Positions 36,587 through 49,440 of a DNA stretch of 64,000 bases are shown here, one piece after another (position 1 is the first letter of the stretch; every line of letters starts with the position of its first letter). Source of the DNA: Lineus longissimus. Its lineage: Eukaryota > Nemertea > Pilidiophora > Heteronemertea > Lineidae. Under the pieces are notes generated by a model. The model saw only the letters and a list, made by a program, of their open reading frames with translations. It was not told where the DNA came from and searched no databases. The stretch spans positions 5,525,001 through 5,589,000 of the forward strand of contig NC_088326.1 in assembly GCF_910592395.1 (NCBI RefSeq). The letters are read 5' to 3'. Both the position numbers and the translations under genes were made by a program.

Positions 36587-39500
36587 TGGTCGAGGTCACC
36601 CTGCAATCTATCCTGGACTCGTCGCGCATCATGTATGAGGCTCGAGTTGTTGTAAACATATCTTTACATCAGGTTTCTTCAATGCGCCGACTTGGTTATT
36701 CTAGTGTTTTCTACCGTCTTCCTTCTTGTTGCCATAGAAACCATCCTGCTTTGGCTCATGCAAGAAAGTGTATGCCGTCTACAACGATCTTCTTGGGTAC
36801 GGCAGTGCCATCTGTTAGGTTTTTTGTTAAACTACATGCACTATCGTTTTTCATTGACACCCTACCATTTTGTTCTGCTGTGGGACATTATCATAATCAT
36901 GGCCGTGAGAGTCAGGCCCGGAACAGGGGTAACAGTTTTAAATGTCCTAAGATAGAGTGTCACGGGGACAAAGTATTCTGTTATGCATTTATATCCGTAT
37001 GGAAGGGACATTATTTACGTCCCCTTTCACCATATTTTGGGATGAAACATTTAAGGCTGCTACATGTACACTAGCAGGCCTACATAATAACGCTGCAACC
37101 TATCAAGTCGTGATGCCTCTTGTCTGATTTTACAGTTTGTTTACTTCGGGAATGACCATGCCAAGAAAACACCAAAACGCACTCTCAGTCGATCTCGAGA
37201 GTTCAAGACTAGGTATAACATATAGTTTAGCCTACAGAATGTAGAACGGGTTGAGAGTGGATTAATGAGTGACCTCAATGTTTTGCTCACCTCTAACTGG
37301 TTAAATCGTAAGAACTATATACAGATGTTTAGTTTTGGTTATGACAAGAAGATAAATGTATGCATTTCCAACTGGCATCTGTATGTTGTAAAGAACTTTA
37401 ATATGCATGGTTGTCTTTTCTAAGAAAAACATGATGTCGTTCTTTAATGTGTATAATTTGTTATGTTATTTGAAGTTCTCGATATGGCTTATCATTTGGC
37501 AGTATATTACTTTGTAAACCAATGTGGCTGACAGCACGCAGCTTGAAGCCACAGAAATGCATCTATTGACTATATTGGTAGATCAGGCTATACCCGGATC
37601 ATTGATTACTTGACCTACATTAGAGTCAAACGCCATGCTGTTAGGCATCCCTGGTCAAAAGTCCTGATTGGATTCTTAGATAAGATTAAGTTCAGTTTTG
37701 TGTTCATGCAGTCATACATTTTTACAAGAAACTTGTGAGGTTCTTTGAAGATTCTTAGTTGAGATCTTCACTCAGAATCTTATGATAATCTTTTAAAGAT
37801 ATGACAGGTTATTTGTTGCAGGTTGTACACTGCCATAGAAAACTGAACAGGATCTTAACTAAGAATTTTATGAAGATTTTTGACTCAGTGTAGAGGAGAA
37901 AATGTCCCCCTGGAAGAAGTGTCCGTCCCTAGAAAAATCTACACTAAGGGATAATGGTTTATAGCTCTATAGAGGCCATGACTGCCAATAGCTCTGATAT
38001 CAAAGCACTTAAAAGAGTCAATTTTTCCAGGACATTTTGACCTGGAACATTTTAAACTTCTATACTCGGATTGAACATTGGTTCATTCTTTAAAACTCAG
38101 ATATTGTGCAATATCATATCAAATCGCGAATTATTTTTTTCGCATCTCGCTCTCAACTCAATATTGCACACAAAGGAAAACAAACTTATGAAACGATATC
38201 ACAGGAGAATCGTACTTGTTCCATCGATTTAGAGTAAGCTCCTTTGGATAGAAGAAGGGGTCGCTGGGGCAACACTCGAAAACTGAGTAGAAAATAACAT
38301 TTGTCATCAAAAGGTGGATGTATTATTTAGTGCTGTTTTGGTAACAATGTGCCTTTGATCATGAGACCAACTTGATGTATATCTGTGTCAAGAAATAGAG
38401 TGATTTAAAACCTAAATGGTGAAGATTATAAGTGCACAAACAGAATGTGAGTGTAGTTTACATGGTTTAGTCCTACTTACAACGCCTTTTGGTTTGGCTT
38501 TTGATTAATTGGTTCTGTAAAAAAATCAATCTGGGACAAATTGTCGACACGTCACTTATTGTGCTGCTATTCAGGCCATGTTGATGTGAATCCTCTCTCG
38601 GTGATCCATTTTAGAATAGAGAGGTTCAGTTCTTGATCCGAGTACGAGAACATGATGATTGTTTCTCCGCTTGATGACGTCATCAAGTCAAGTTGAAAAA
38701 CGCTTTGAAAAATGCACACCTGCTCTATCGCTTTATTGTCATCGTCTGCTACAGAGACGGAATTTCTTCCTCATTCCATGTGGCTTTTGAAAGTGGATAA
38801 CCAGTTACATAATCCAGCTAGTAGTACATGTAGTTGGACATTTATTTAGGTAGATACCAAAATGTTAATGGCAAATTGTGCAAGATTGTAATGAAGGTCA
38901 CTGATTGGTCGATAGAGATTTGCAATAGATTAGCGTAGATGTACATGTAGGTTAGAAATGTTTTGTTATGATGCGCGTGTTGGTTGGTAAAACAAGTTTG
39001 TTATGTAAATATGTTTATACTTGTACAGTCATGAAGTTGCGTTGAGATATACATATACCACATAAAAGTTATAATTTTCTACGGATCAAAACAAAATAAT
39101 GTACGTGCACATGTATACAATTTAGGTACTCGATGTACTGTGTATATATAGGCATGAATGTACATGTTTGGTACACCGATGCGCATAAGTTAGATATACA
39201 CTAGCTGTTTTTGTGTATATTTTGTTTATGCTTGGGTTTACAAAATTAACATTCTATACTAGTGACAGTGTAGAACCTCTGAAAAAGAGGGCGTTGCAGG
39301 CACGGAAACACTAGCTCTATATCAAGGAACATACGTGCCTTGTAGTTGTGGAATATGTTTATCGAAAGATATCCAGTGCATATGATACGTATACTTAATA
39401 TGTACATCCGTGCCAGTGTAAACCGATCGTACGGTATATTGTTTATTACAATGTAGCAGAGTAGATTGATACGATGTAGTCGTCGTTTGTTTGTAGTCGT

Positions 39501-39689
39501 AACCGTGAAGGGTTTTTGGCAGTATTTTGAAAATCATCGATTAGGATGCATGAGTCAAAACAGTTAATTTATAAATGTTCTTGTCTGGCACTGGTTTGGT
39601 GAACGATATTTAAATTGTTGGTCACGCGCGAGGAAACCCACTTCTTCCCTGGGTCTGGTTGAGATGATTGATTCAACATCCGTTCGCTC

Positions 39690-39945
39690 TCTCTGGCCGA
39701 AGACAAAGTCGCCAGGCTAGTTTAGCAAATTGACGCCCAATCGTAGTGATACGCGAGAAAGCGCTCATGTCCTGACAATGTAATATTCCTTTGATAATGA
39801 CATAAGCTTGAAATTGACTTCTCTCTCTGGCCAAAGACAAGTCACCAGGCTAATTCACATGACTGACACCCAACCGTAGTGGCACGCAAAAACGCTCACA
39901 TGTCCTGATAATGTAATATTCATTTGAGAATGACGCCCGAGGGCA
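39690..39945. repeat. Tandem duplication, about 130-bp unit, two copies
   Basis: Copy 1 (about 39697-39812) and copy 2 (about 39828-39943) share GGCCGAAGACAAAGTCGCCAG versus GGCCAAAGACAAGTCACCAG, then CGTAGTGATACGC versus CGTAGTGGCACGC, then CATGTCCTGACAATGTAATA versus CATGTCCTGATAATGTAATA. There is clear divergence, so the event is not recent. Confidence 0.8.
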
Positions 39946-40704
39946 AGTGCGAACTCAGTAACAGAAAACTGTTTGACATCGTAATCTGTAAAATTTAATA
40001 TGTCACACTTCTTAGAACACTTGTTTTTAATGCCTATTCTGTGTCATTAATTGCTACAGTCACGTCTTCAATGCCGATTCTATCTGCTATTCATTGGATT
40101 GCGCAACATAGACAGTATGTTGTTAAGTGTATGTACATCTCAAGAGTACCATCTTGTGTAAGTCCATGTTCCTCAACCAACCGCTTCTTGACACGGTGCC
40201 AGTCGAACCGTGTGTTTTGTTCAATCAAATGAGCTGTCCTGTTTGTCTACAGAGCACAGCTGCCTTTGTTTATGCCATCGAAACAGTAGTGTATCGCGCA
40301 GTTTGTCGTTACAACAAACAACATATATACAGTATCGTCTGCCATATTGCACTGGAGATTTTCCTCCAGTAAACCCACGACAGGTTGGCAAACGTTAGAA
40401 AAATCGACTCCGACAGCTAAGTCGATTATACAGGCACATGTTCACAGCTCCGAGGTGTACATTGTACCACTCCTTTACCTCGGTTGATAACGTTGGAAGT
40501 AATTGTCATTTCGGGTTCGGGTTTATGTCATGGCATTACGTTTTCGCATAAATACATGTAGCTGTCTGTTTGTATACTCATGCTCTGCTATACGATATTA
40601 TTCAGCACTCTCGTATTTTCGAACTTTCTCGATCATTTAGCTGTCTTTAAGAAATACTCATCGATTGTACATCTAGATTGCAGATGAACTACAAGATCCA
40701 TCTC

Positions 40705-40710
40705 AATAAA
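40705..40710 (+). promoter_or_regulatory. Candidate poly(A) signal AATAAA
   Basis: AATAAA in TCTCAATAAACTTTAG. It could terminate the calmodulin-like transcript whose stop codon lies 5.3 kb upstream. No competing plus-strand gene lies between. Confidence 0.3.
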
Positions 40711-40738
40711 CTTTAGTCAGAAGCACATTGTCCTCGCT

Positions 40739-40942
40739 TTAGGGGTATTTGAGCTTGCCGATCGCTGGATTGCATGCTTCAGTGGATTTTGACTCTTGGA
40801 TCACCACCGCCTGACCTAGATACGCAGGCGCAGCTGCTGTAGCTGGTACTGCATGCTGTACTGTAGTGTGCTGTTGCGGAGCCTTCCGGTGTCTACCGTG
40901 TGTTGCAATACTCAGCCTCAATCTGTCATTTCTACTCATCAT
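40739..40942 (-). CDS. Short Gln/Ala-rich open frame, uncertain
   Basis: Starts at a true ATG (MMSRNDRLRLS), 67 codons, with a QQHTTVQHAV and PATAAAPAY middle. The composition looks protein-like, but there is no family match and it could be a simple-sequence artefact. A neighbouring minus-strand gene is not evident. Confidence 0.15.
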   Translation of the reverse strand: MMSRNDRLRLSIATHGRHRKAPQQHTTVQHAVPATAAAPAYLGQAVVIQESKSTEACNPAIGKLKYP

Positions 40943-40986
40943 TACTGTCTATAGAATGTACCGACTCAAGAACATGATAATACGAA

Positions 40987-41580
40987 TGCCCAGAATGCTC
41001 ATTCAAATTCATAATTCAACATTCAACATTCAATTCTGAGGTGGTGGAACCCTAATTATTAGCCAATCAGATCCTGCGTATCTTGACGCTTTGACCAATC
41101 GTACAAGAGTAAAAAACAGAGAAGTTTGTTTTATGCCTGTGAGATAGCAAAGCATAACAATGATTTTCAGTTATATGAAAACGTAGAAATGATTTACATG
41201 TATTTCCGGGTACCATTTTCCCAGCACCGGTGAATACTTAGACTAACCTGTAGAGTGAGGAACTCAGTAATTATAGATTTAATTACGGTTTAAATTGTTA
41301 GAAATAAGCCTTCATTACACTTTTAATTCAAGTATGTCACCTCAGTAATCATTTGCAAAAGCGTCAATATACGCAGGATCTGATTGGCTAGTTATTTGGG
41401 TTCCACCACTTCAGAATCCAGATTGAATTTTGAATTTTGAATGAGCACTCTGGGCTTATTCAATATTGAATTTTGACTTTAGAAGTGGCACTTTTTGCTC
41501 ATTTCAAAATTCGATGTTGAATTTGGAATTTGGAAGTGGCTCTTTTTGAATTTTGAATGTGTATTCTGAGTTTTCGTATG
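40987..41580. mobile_element. Inverted-repeat element, GAATTTTGAATGAGC family
   Basis: Left arm (about 40987-41105) and right arm (about 41352-41456) are inverted over roughly 105-120 bp, including TAGCCAATCAGATCCTGCGT versus ACGCAGGATCTGATTGGCTA and GGTGGTGGAACCC versus GGGTTCCACCACT. The right end continues as degenerate GAATTTTGAATG tandem units to about 41580, which offer a second, outer pairing. Confidence 0.75.
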
Positions 41581-44500
41581 ATAAGGCTCCCATAATAATT
41601 CACAAAATATGTCAATATTATTGACTTAGGAAGTTCGTCATCTACAGTACGTACATTTTATAAACTTTGTAGTTCAAATAGAACTGCTGGTAAATAGCCT
41701 GGCGGTGTCTCTTGTGGAAAGTCTGAGACTGAGGTACCAGTGTGTGCGCTTGAAGCTGATGATGGGAACGTTAGGGATTTGGGAATTGGGCAATCTATCC
41801 AGGCGATGGTTGGTGATCAATGAGTCACAATCCAGTTATTACAGCAGTCCAGTGATCCAGTGTTTTCGAATACCCGCGCTGTAGGTATGTGACTCATTGC
41901 CTCTTTCGTTTTTTAGGAAATGTACATGTACAATACTATATTCTATATGCTGAGTTTCAACGCGACATTAACTTGGCCCTGGTAAGTTGCCCGTGTCGTG
42001 ATCCATACAATGTAGCTTAATACATGTAGCGTGCAAATTCGGCAACCTTCTGATGCCTGGCCATGATTTCTTGGAACAAGTTTTATTTTCGAAAATGCTA
42101 GACTATGAAGTAAGTTAGGTGTACACTCAAGTCAGTGAGTTAGGTTTGATGAGAGATTTCCTTAGATGGAAGCGCTACATTAAATGTCAATTCGTTGGAT
42201 ACCATTAATATTGCATTGGTAGCTTACCAGATAAGGGCAAAGCTAAATTAAACCATACTATAGAATGTTTTCATGTACAAATCGTTGAACGTTAGGCTAT
42301 AAGAACGATAGTTCCGTTTTTGTTTTACCTATACCTAATACCTCACTTGGCTTTATGCAACAAGGAATCAATGAAAAGTACCTTTATTTCTAGACCAGTC
42401 TCAACACGGTTATCCAGACCCCTATAAACTGACAGGCAATTCCCATTCTGACGTGCCGCCTCAGTTTTGGTCTACATTTTAGCTCCACCCTCGCGGTTCG
42501 GGTGAGAAGACCAATGACTCCAGTCGGTATCAGTTCCTTAAACGTGATTTGGACTGCTCTAGAAATAGAGATGGCTACCTGTTTTTTTGCAAATGGCAAA
42601 GTGGGGGCATTGCGTGGTCTGAACTGGTAAATGTCTCTGTTCTGGTTTGAAAGCTGAACAGGTATTTTTGTCAGATTTGTAAATAAGTATATGTCCGTCA
42701 CACTATCTAGAGCTTTGACGCCTGTTCTCTCTTAGACGTTGAGGTTATAGATAATGTGAGCGTCACTTGGCAAGTATTTGTACGAAATTATGTATTTCAC
42801 GCCTCCTATATGCCCGTGTGTGAACTAAGCTTTTGTCCTAGCGATTTGCCTATACGAGAGAAATGAGTGTATACTATTTTGTTTCTTGTGTGTATTATGC
42901 ATATAAAATGAATGCAAATGATCGACCTCAAACATGTCAAATGGTGGCACACGTAATATCTCTCAATGCATGTTTTACAAGAGTTTTGTTAAGCGGGTTG
43001 ATTTTTGTCCTAAATAATAATTTTTGTGAATATCTGTACACATTCGACGGATGTGGCCAAAACAATATAATTCTAGCTTACTTGAAGAAATATCAACACT
43101 CGTTTTGCCACGATGCAGGTGATGAGATAGAGTGCTGTTTTTTTGGGCGATGTATGATATTCCATCAGCTAAACCGGGAACTTACTAATTAGTTTTTGTC
43201 AATCAAAGTTACCCCCCTTTCGATCTGAAGTCGTCCCGCTTTACGGCAACATCTGGAAGGCAGTATACTGGTCTGGTGACAGTAAAAACACTGGAAGGCA
43301 TAGTTACAGAACTTGTACGTGACCAAAAAATAGACACCTCGACCGTATTTACACATTAACACAGTATATGTGGTCAGCGAATAAATTCACCGAGACTGGC
43401 ATTCATAGTAAGGGTGTTTGCCCTGTTTGATATTATTCTACTAATCTTGACAAAATACTGCCGGTTTTAATTTCATTGGGGTTAGTGCTGTACTGACACC
43501 TAAGATCATAATGTTGCGAAATGGTCAACTATGGTTCTCTCCAATGAGTACTACAAACACCAATAAGAGCATGCTTCCAGTTCATTGGTCAATGGTTATT
43601 CTTACCATGGAACATAGTAACATCCTCACCCGTTTATGTCAATGGGCGTCAGTTCGAAGCAGTAGATATATTGAATGTATGGGCATACGTGTACATCATC
43701 AGCATTCGTGTATAAACTTTCATATTTTTTCAGAGTTGGTTTGCATATCTGATATGTTATATTATCATCAGCTCAATTATATAATCGTTTTCACGTTTCT
43801 CTTGAGCTGTTTCTAGGACTCTGTCCAAACTCCATGATGACTTTCTATTCTGAGAGGTAGTGGTATAGTTAGTGTTGGTCTTTACCTGGCTTGTCCGTTA
43901 AGGGTGTATATGACATTGTATACGAGGGCACATTCCGCTCTGTCCCATCCATCATTTGATCGAAAAACATCGCGTTAAAAAGGACCGTGTTCTTTCTAAA
44001 CTTATATACATGAACCATATCATATTTGACCATCATCACTGGGTAAACTTGACTGGAAACACTTTGCACTAAATGTATCAGAATACAAATAGATATATAT
44101 TAACCGGACACTTGAATATATCCATTAGACAAGTGGAATTCATAGTTGCCCCCAAGCAAATCTAAGGTGTAGTCAAATCCTTGGGGTTGTTTATAAAATT
44201 GACTTGGAATTTAAATACCTTTTAACTGGCACTCTCGTCTTCGGAATTTACCATGTACTGCCATTGTATTTGGTAGAAACGCCCCCCCCCCCCCGCCCTT
44301 TCAACTTAGAAACCCAGGCTTAGCCGATGTTACTAAGGTGTAGTGGAGAAAGCCGTATTTAAGTATGTTTGTGACATTTTCCGTCTGTTGTTCCAAACTC
44401 GCATCGTATGTGTTTTTGGACTCGTGTTCTCTGTGAAATGTGGACAGTGCGGAGTTTGCAGCTTGTGCGATAGGTAGTAGATGCAGTGTATAACCACACT

Positions 44501-46308
44501 GCAGGTAGTACAAATGTAGTGGTAGCAGTAAGTCTATAGTTTGGTCAGTTATGCATGCTCTCGTTAAAAGCAAGAGACAAAGCGATTGGACACTTCATGT
44601 ACAAGAATGTCAAAGTAATGCTGGTTAACTAAGACTCTCAGACTGAGTTAACTAGCATCTGTCCGTGTTTTTTCTTGGGCCACACGTGTCTCAACGCTCG
44701 GAATGAGTGGATGGTTAGATAGTGTCAACTTGCGGAAACTTACCAGCGATGGCCATCAGGAACTTTTGACGAGTTTTAAAATCGAGAGCACGCTCTGTTT
44801 CGAAATCATGTAAATCTTTGACGTTACATTCTTTTAAAGGTAGATGTCGCGTTAAGATACGCAGGATTATGCAATACTCATTATATATTAACAAGTATGG
44901 ATAAACTAATCTATGCTTGGTATTACTAATGAGACTACTCATTCAAAAATGCTCTTGTAAACTCGGCATGTCCTTGCCATATAAGAATTACTCGGACAGG
45001 TTCCCCAAGGTCTTTTTACCTTCCGAGTTAAGTCTGAGGTTCATAAATGAATAGTTAAATTGGTGAAAAGAAATATTTTGTATCGATAATACTCTAGATG
45101 ACCTATCTATGGGCTGAATATGCGAGCTAGCCTCCGTCGATATTATGTGCATTGTCGTTCGAAGCCTTTTAATATCGTTTCGGGATGAACAATTGATGGG
45201 CGACACCCAAGTTGCCTGAAGGCCATGACATAATCTCATGACCTTGGGTATTGTGTCGATTCTATTTCTAAAGGGTTAGAACGACAGCCTCGTATAAATT
45301 AAACTTAATCCATGCTATCCTTTTATGCCTGCCTACACAGGGGTTGATCCACCACTCAGTAACCACTGGTGAATGTACTCTTCCCAATGCCATTGTCAAT
45401 CAACTTACCACAACCTGCAAAAATCAATGAGTTCGAGGCAATCAATATGAATGAACATTTGGCTGTTCAATTCACGCCTCTAAAATAAGAAACTGTTGAC
45501 TGCAGTGCGCCAGAATTACTTTCACCATGCATAGCTTTTTGGCGATAAGGCATGCAGTGTGTGAGGAGAAAGACAGTCTCCCTTAAGTGTGACGAGACAG
45601 AAGGCTAAATTTCGGTAGCTCTACAATCAATCATAAATGCTTGCTACAATATGTAGAAGCTTGTTTTCTTGATTCGATCCAACCACGTAGCTGAATTGAA
45701 GGGGAAATTTAATCCCGTCTTGATACTGACTAGTTCACGCAAACCATGCTCGCCTTGTGAATAACGTTTGACCCTCTTTCGGGACCAGTGGGTGGTACAT
45801 GTACTGGAAGTGATTCTTGGCACCACCATGGTAGATATGGTTTGACCTCGACGGAATGTCGACGGTTTCTTCAAACATCGTTTTAATGGTCGTGGCTTGA
45901 ATAGACAGATCAGTAGAAAGGCGTCTAGACGAGGTTATGAATCAATCCTAATGGAGAGACCTAGATGAAGTCGAGCAGGAAAACGGTTGCTTCAGGAGTT
46001 GTAAATCTGATATTTATCATAATCATAAGCTTTAGCCCGAGTTTGAGCTATACTTCTCCACTTGAGGGCCATATTTACGGAAGAATCAATTAAGCTGCGT
46101 TATATTTCAGCTCATAGCCGGTTTTGTTGCATGGTATAGTAATAATATTCACTTTTTCATGGTTACTCCATTTTGTTAAGTACTCTCAAATACTAAAACC
46201 ACTACTGCAGACTCGAACTGTGATTTTTAGCTGTATATAAACCATAATTAATTTTTCATTTTCGTCTTCGCGTTGTTCTTTCTCAAACACGTCAAGGGAA
46301 TACATTAG
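41581..46308. other. Non-coding stretch, nothing firmly recognised
   Basis: Several 80-110-codon frames occur (for example 42863-43192 plus, 43511-43816 plus, 42390-42701 minus) but none has domain-like content. A 15-bp C tract lies at 44281-44296. The TTTTAGCTCCACCCTCGCGG / GTGAGAAGACCAATGACTCC block at about 42478-42525 recurs in diverged form at 56318-56372 and marks another repeat family. Confidence 0.35.
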
Positions 46309-46436
46309 GGGTTTTTCGCAAAGCACCCGAAACGTCCACGTGTACCCCTGTCCCAATGTTCGACTCGTCATCAGGAGGTATAACAATGAGATAGGCGTTC
46401 ACGTTGGCCTTTCGGAGGTTTTGCGAAAACTCCCTT
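46309..46436. mobile_element. Palindromic MITE, GGGAGTTTTCGCAAA family, best copy
   Basis: Left GGTTTTTCGCAAAGCACCCGA and right CGGAGGTTTTGCGAAAACTC are inverted. Inner arms CCACGTGTACCCCTGTC and GATAGGCGTTCACGTTGG also pair. Related copies or halves lie at 16695-16760, 17150-17204, 24955-25040 and 36460-36586. Confidence 0.7.
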
Positions 46437-46734
46437 TGATGCCTAACTTCTACCTGAAGAAAATGAGCGTATCCTAGATAACTAAAGTGGTGTTCCTAAG
46501 CTTGCTGAATGTGTGGATCCTTCCAGCCACCCACCCAAATCTTCATGCCAATGTAGACCTAAAAAATGTCCCCCTGGAAAAAGTGTCCGCCCCTATATTG
46601 TCTTCTGACGGATTAATATGGTACATGGTTCTATAGAGACTGTATGACAGTCAATAACAGAGAGATAACATGCATATACATGTATGTCACCGGTGCTCCA
46701 AACTGTTTGAAGGTGAATCATCAATGTATTTTTA

Positions 46735-46990
46735 GCTCAGCTGATGAAGTCAGCGAGCTGGTAGAATAGCTATTTAGATTCTGTCTGTCAGTCAGTCGTG
46801 CCGTCTGTCCGTCCGTCCATCTGTCAACATGGGGCGCACGTTTTGTAACCGTAGGACCCAGATATTTCAACTTTTAAGTTACTGTGCTTCGGGAAGTGTC
46901 TCCATGGAATGAGTTCCATGGATGTTCCTTCAGATTTGTTTCTGGATGGGCACAGATTGCATCCGGTTGACCTTGCGCTATAGGCTCAAC
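46735..46990 (+). repeat. Fragment of GTC/GTCCGTC-bearing dispersed element
   Basis: TTTTTAGCTCAGCTGATGAAG with CAGCGAGCTGG, then a CTGTCCGTCCGTCC microsatellite, then GGGGCGCACGTTTTGTAACC. This is the same layout as the start of the larger element at 50441 (hairpin head, GTC-rich tract, GGCACGTTTCGTAAC). Confidence 0.6.
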
Positions 46991-47041
46991 CATCATCATT
47001 CATCATCCTTCTCTGTGGCATTAATTTATTAATGACCCTTA

Positions 47042-47213
47042 GGCCGAAGTTACACAGACCTCATTCGTTCATTTCCCAGGACTCATTTTTCCCTTTTGCT
47101 TTCTTTCCCCTGTGAATGCACGGCCTTGTGGCGTGCATTCACCGAGGAATGAAAGAAAAACCCGGAAAGTGACTCATGGTAAATGAACGAATGAGGCCTA
47201 TGTAACTTCGGCC
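47042..47213. mobile_element. MITE with 3-bp TTA target (PIF/Harbinger-like)
   Basis: TTA at 47039-47041 and 47214-47216 flank inverted ends GGCCGAAGTTACACAGACCT and GGCCTATGTAACTTCGGCC. Inner arms CATTCGTTCATTT/AAATGAACGAATG also pair. The TTA duplication suits the PIF/Harbinger superfamily. Confidence 0.75.
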
Positions 47214-47817
47214 TTATATGAACACGTCGAAAAGGCCTTTGATGCCTTGTGCTGCTGGCTATCATCAGCCTGTTCAAGCAATGCGCTACACCATCATCAT
47301 GCATCATCCTTCTGTCATGTTTGTGTGGCATTACTTTGTATTCGAAAGACCATTAGTCTAGGTGGTTATTGTATTAAACAAAGGCAGTTGATTGTACATG
47401 CTGTGGAATTTGGCACTTTTTCATCTCCATCTTGGATCCCGTAGGTATGATGATGACTATAACAAGAGGTTAAGTCTAAAAAATTCACAAACAGCGACTC
47501 ACCAGTATCTAATTAGTCGATTTGAATTTCTTTTTTTAGGTGTAACATTCTGTCAACTTTATGACTATTGACAGCAGTGTACGGTCATACACTGCTGCTA
47601 CTGATCATGGCATTCCATCCAATTGCCATTGAACAAATTAGAGTTTGAGATCTTGGCTTTTAAGATGAATAGATATATTGCAGGTGATTTAGCAACTTAA
47701 AACAATGTTTCAGCTACATGTGGTGTAATAAACCTGATGATCACGTTAATTTAACATCCAAATGCCTCCGATGGGGTTGCTTTTTGGCACGTTGCACTCC
47801 TATATAGTTTGTCCACC

Positions 47818-48356
47818 ATGTTGTATTATACTGGTACCGTATCTGGTATGGACAAAATATCGGCTGAGTGCCAGGCCCTTGGGCCTCTTATTATTCATTG
47901 ACTGGACCGTAACACGTAACAATCGCTCGAAACTACTGATTAAGCGCTTTGCATCAATGAGTTTGCTGATGTCCTTTGAACCCGTGGGTGCAGCAACCAT
48001 AGTTTCCACGCCTGTGTCCGATTCCCAAGGATTCCAAACATCACAATCTGTCAACCACCTGGGACCTGATTTCCACAATTGCGACGATCTTAGTGGTGTC
48101 TCTGTTTTTCGCGGGAGACTAAATCTGCCGGGTTTTCAGAGTCATTTACGTGCCTCCAGTTCGCGAAATCCGATTTCTCCCAGATCGCCTTTACTTTGGT
48201 TGATGTCCTTGTCAGAGTTCAACCAGAAGAGACTGATCTCTGAATATGTCAAATAATTCAAGTCCAACTGCGGATTATCAGTTCCCAAAACGTTTACTAG
48301 ATTGTCCACATACTTAGTACTGAGTACCATCACTGATAATTCCAACTGTGGAATTG
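47818..48356 (-). pseudogene. Pao/BEL retrotransposon pol fragment, truncated copy (left direct repeat)
   Basis: A 539-bp sequence repeated directly at 49441-49979 with offset 1623 and very few differences. Read on the minus strand it contains IPQLELSVMVLS, then LTDSEISLFWLNSDKD (the RNase H-like segment after Pao/BEL reverse transcriptase), then LWKSGPRWLT and SSFERLLRVTV, which are recurrent in Pao/BEL pol just before the integrase. At least one in-frame stop (after FRELEARK) and a frame change break it. It is cut off at IPQLEL by the adjoining GIY-YIG segment. Confidence 0.7.
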
Positions 48357-48782
48357 CCAAGAGCCAACACCTCTTGTCGTTACTGCCCTAAACTCAACCT
48401 GACAGGAAGGATCGGCAGCACAACTACCACGCGCTCATACACGGCCATGAAGCACATCACATGCAAAAGCAGTAACCTCATTTACTACATCACATGCAAA
48501 AGATGCAACCAACAATACGTTGGTCAAACCAAGCTCCGCCTCATGGACAGATTTGTAAAACACTTTTACAATATCTCCAAGGGCAACAAAGATGACACCA
48601 TCGGCCGGCACTTCACCAGCCATAACCACGCAGGCATTGATGATGTGTCCATATCAATCCTGTCCTTCATCCACGCCCACCCAGAATCGCCCCAAAGTGC
48701 TGTACTCAGGGACACCATCGAAATCAGATGGATCCATAGATTGCGCACTGCAGCTCCGCTGGGACTCAATGTCCTAGACTAG
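48357..48782 (+). mobile_element. Penelope-like element, GIY-YIG endonuclease domain fragment
   Basis: Open from the repeat junction to TAG at 48780-48782. The frame shows LIYYITCKRCNQQYVGQTKL, that is the YYI and YVG halves of a GIY-YIG nuclease with the CxxC insertion usual in Penelope-like elements, then R and H residues (DRFVKHF), a GRHFTSHNH block, and the C-terminal E..WI..L.T..P.GLN signature (IEIRWIHRLRTAAPLGLN). An in-frame stop lies 24 nt upstream of the apparent start codon, within the repeat, so the reverse transcriptase that should precede it is absent. It is a 5'-truncated copy. Confidence 0.85.
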
Positions 48783-49440
48783 TATGTACTGTACACATAC
48801 ATTGCCACGTCTTTTAACAACTTTTCCCTATGTGTACTCTACAGGGTTCCCCCAGTCTTACTCCAAAGACAGGGGCAGCATTACTTAAACCGTATCCCGA
48901 CACACTCCATGTCACATCCTATCCACTCAGGACAGGCTATCCGTCAAGCTATTGACCCCTGGAACTAATATCGGGACCATTCCGGTCCCAGAGTGTCCGA
49001 CGTGTAAAATACCTACAGGTCAACTGGATATGCGGCCTTTTACTCCCCACAGCCGCACATCTAGGATAGGAACATTTTTCTATCAACAGTCCACGGCCCG
49101 CCTCTGCAGGGCCAACCCATCTTGATCAATATCGCCTTTATAAGTGTCTGATGAGAACTCCTGCGAAACCGTTCACACCACCCCTGGCATAACCCACATG
49201 GCGCGCCTCCCCGCCATTCCGCGCAACTTTGCCGCCATGCTCCCTAGGAGCATGACGTCATGTCCGTCTCAAAGCCATGACGTCATAAAGGGGCCCAGCA
49301 TCACGTCAACCACTGCGTCTTGACGTCAGTTCCAACACCTCACACGGTTTAAGAGATCAAGCGAAGACTTTTGAGCCTTCACAATGGTCACACAAGCCAA
49401 TTAAGCTGGTCGCATCTCACCGCATTGCCACGTCAAAAAT
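48783..49440 (+). mobile_element. Probable 3' non-coding part of the Penelope-like insertion
   Basis: Fills the space between the GIY-YIG stop codon and the second 539-bp repeat. No frame is conserved. It contains repeated ATGACGTCAT and TGACGTCA words at 49250-49330. I assign it to the same insertion because it lies inside the direct repeat. Confidence 0.5.

Larger units (their letters stand above)
35448..40710 (+). other. Probable long 3' UTR and flank of the calmodulin-like gene
   Basis: No coding exon is recognisable after the TGA. The first clear plus-strand AATAAA I see in a plausible context is at 40705-40710, which would make a 3' UTR of about 5.2 kb, long but within the range known for calmodulin genes. 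A nearer variant signal may be used instead. The stretch holds MITE copies (36460-36586, 37915-38050) and a tandem duplication at 39690-39945. Its long open frames (for example 36499-37074) start inside a MITE and look like chance. Confidence 0.35.

Noticed and set aside
36499-37074. 191-codon plus-strand open frame
   Set aside because: It begins inside a palindromic MITE, has no domain-like content, and lies in the probable 3' UTR of the calmodulin-like gene. Chance is the simplest reading.
47762-48256. 164-codon plus-strand frame, and its twin at 49502-49879
   Set aside because: It is the antisense shadow of the Pao/BEL pol fragment, whose protein motifs read on the minus strand.
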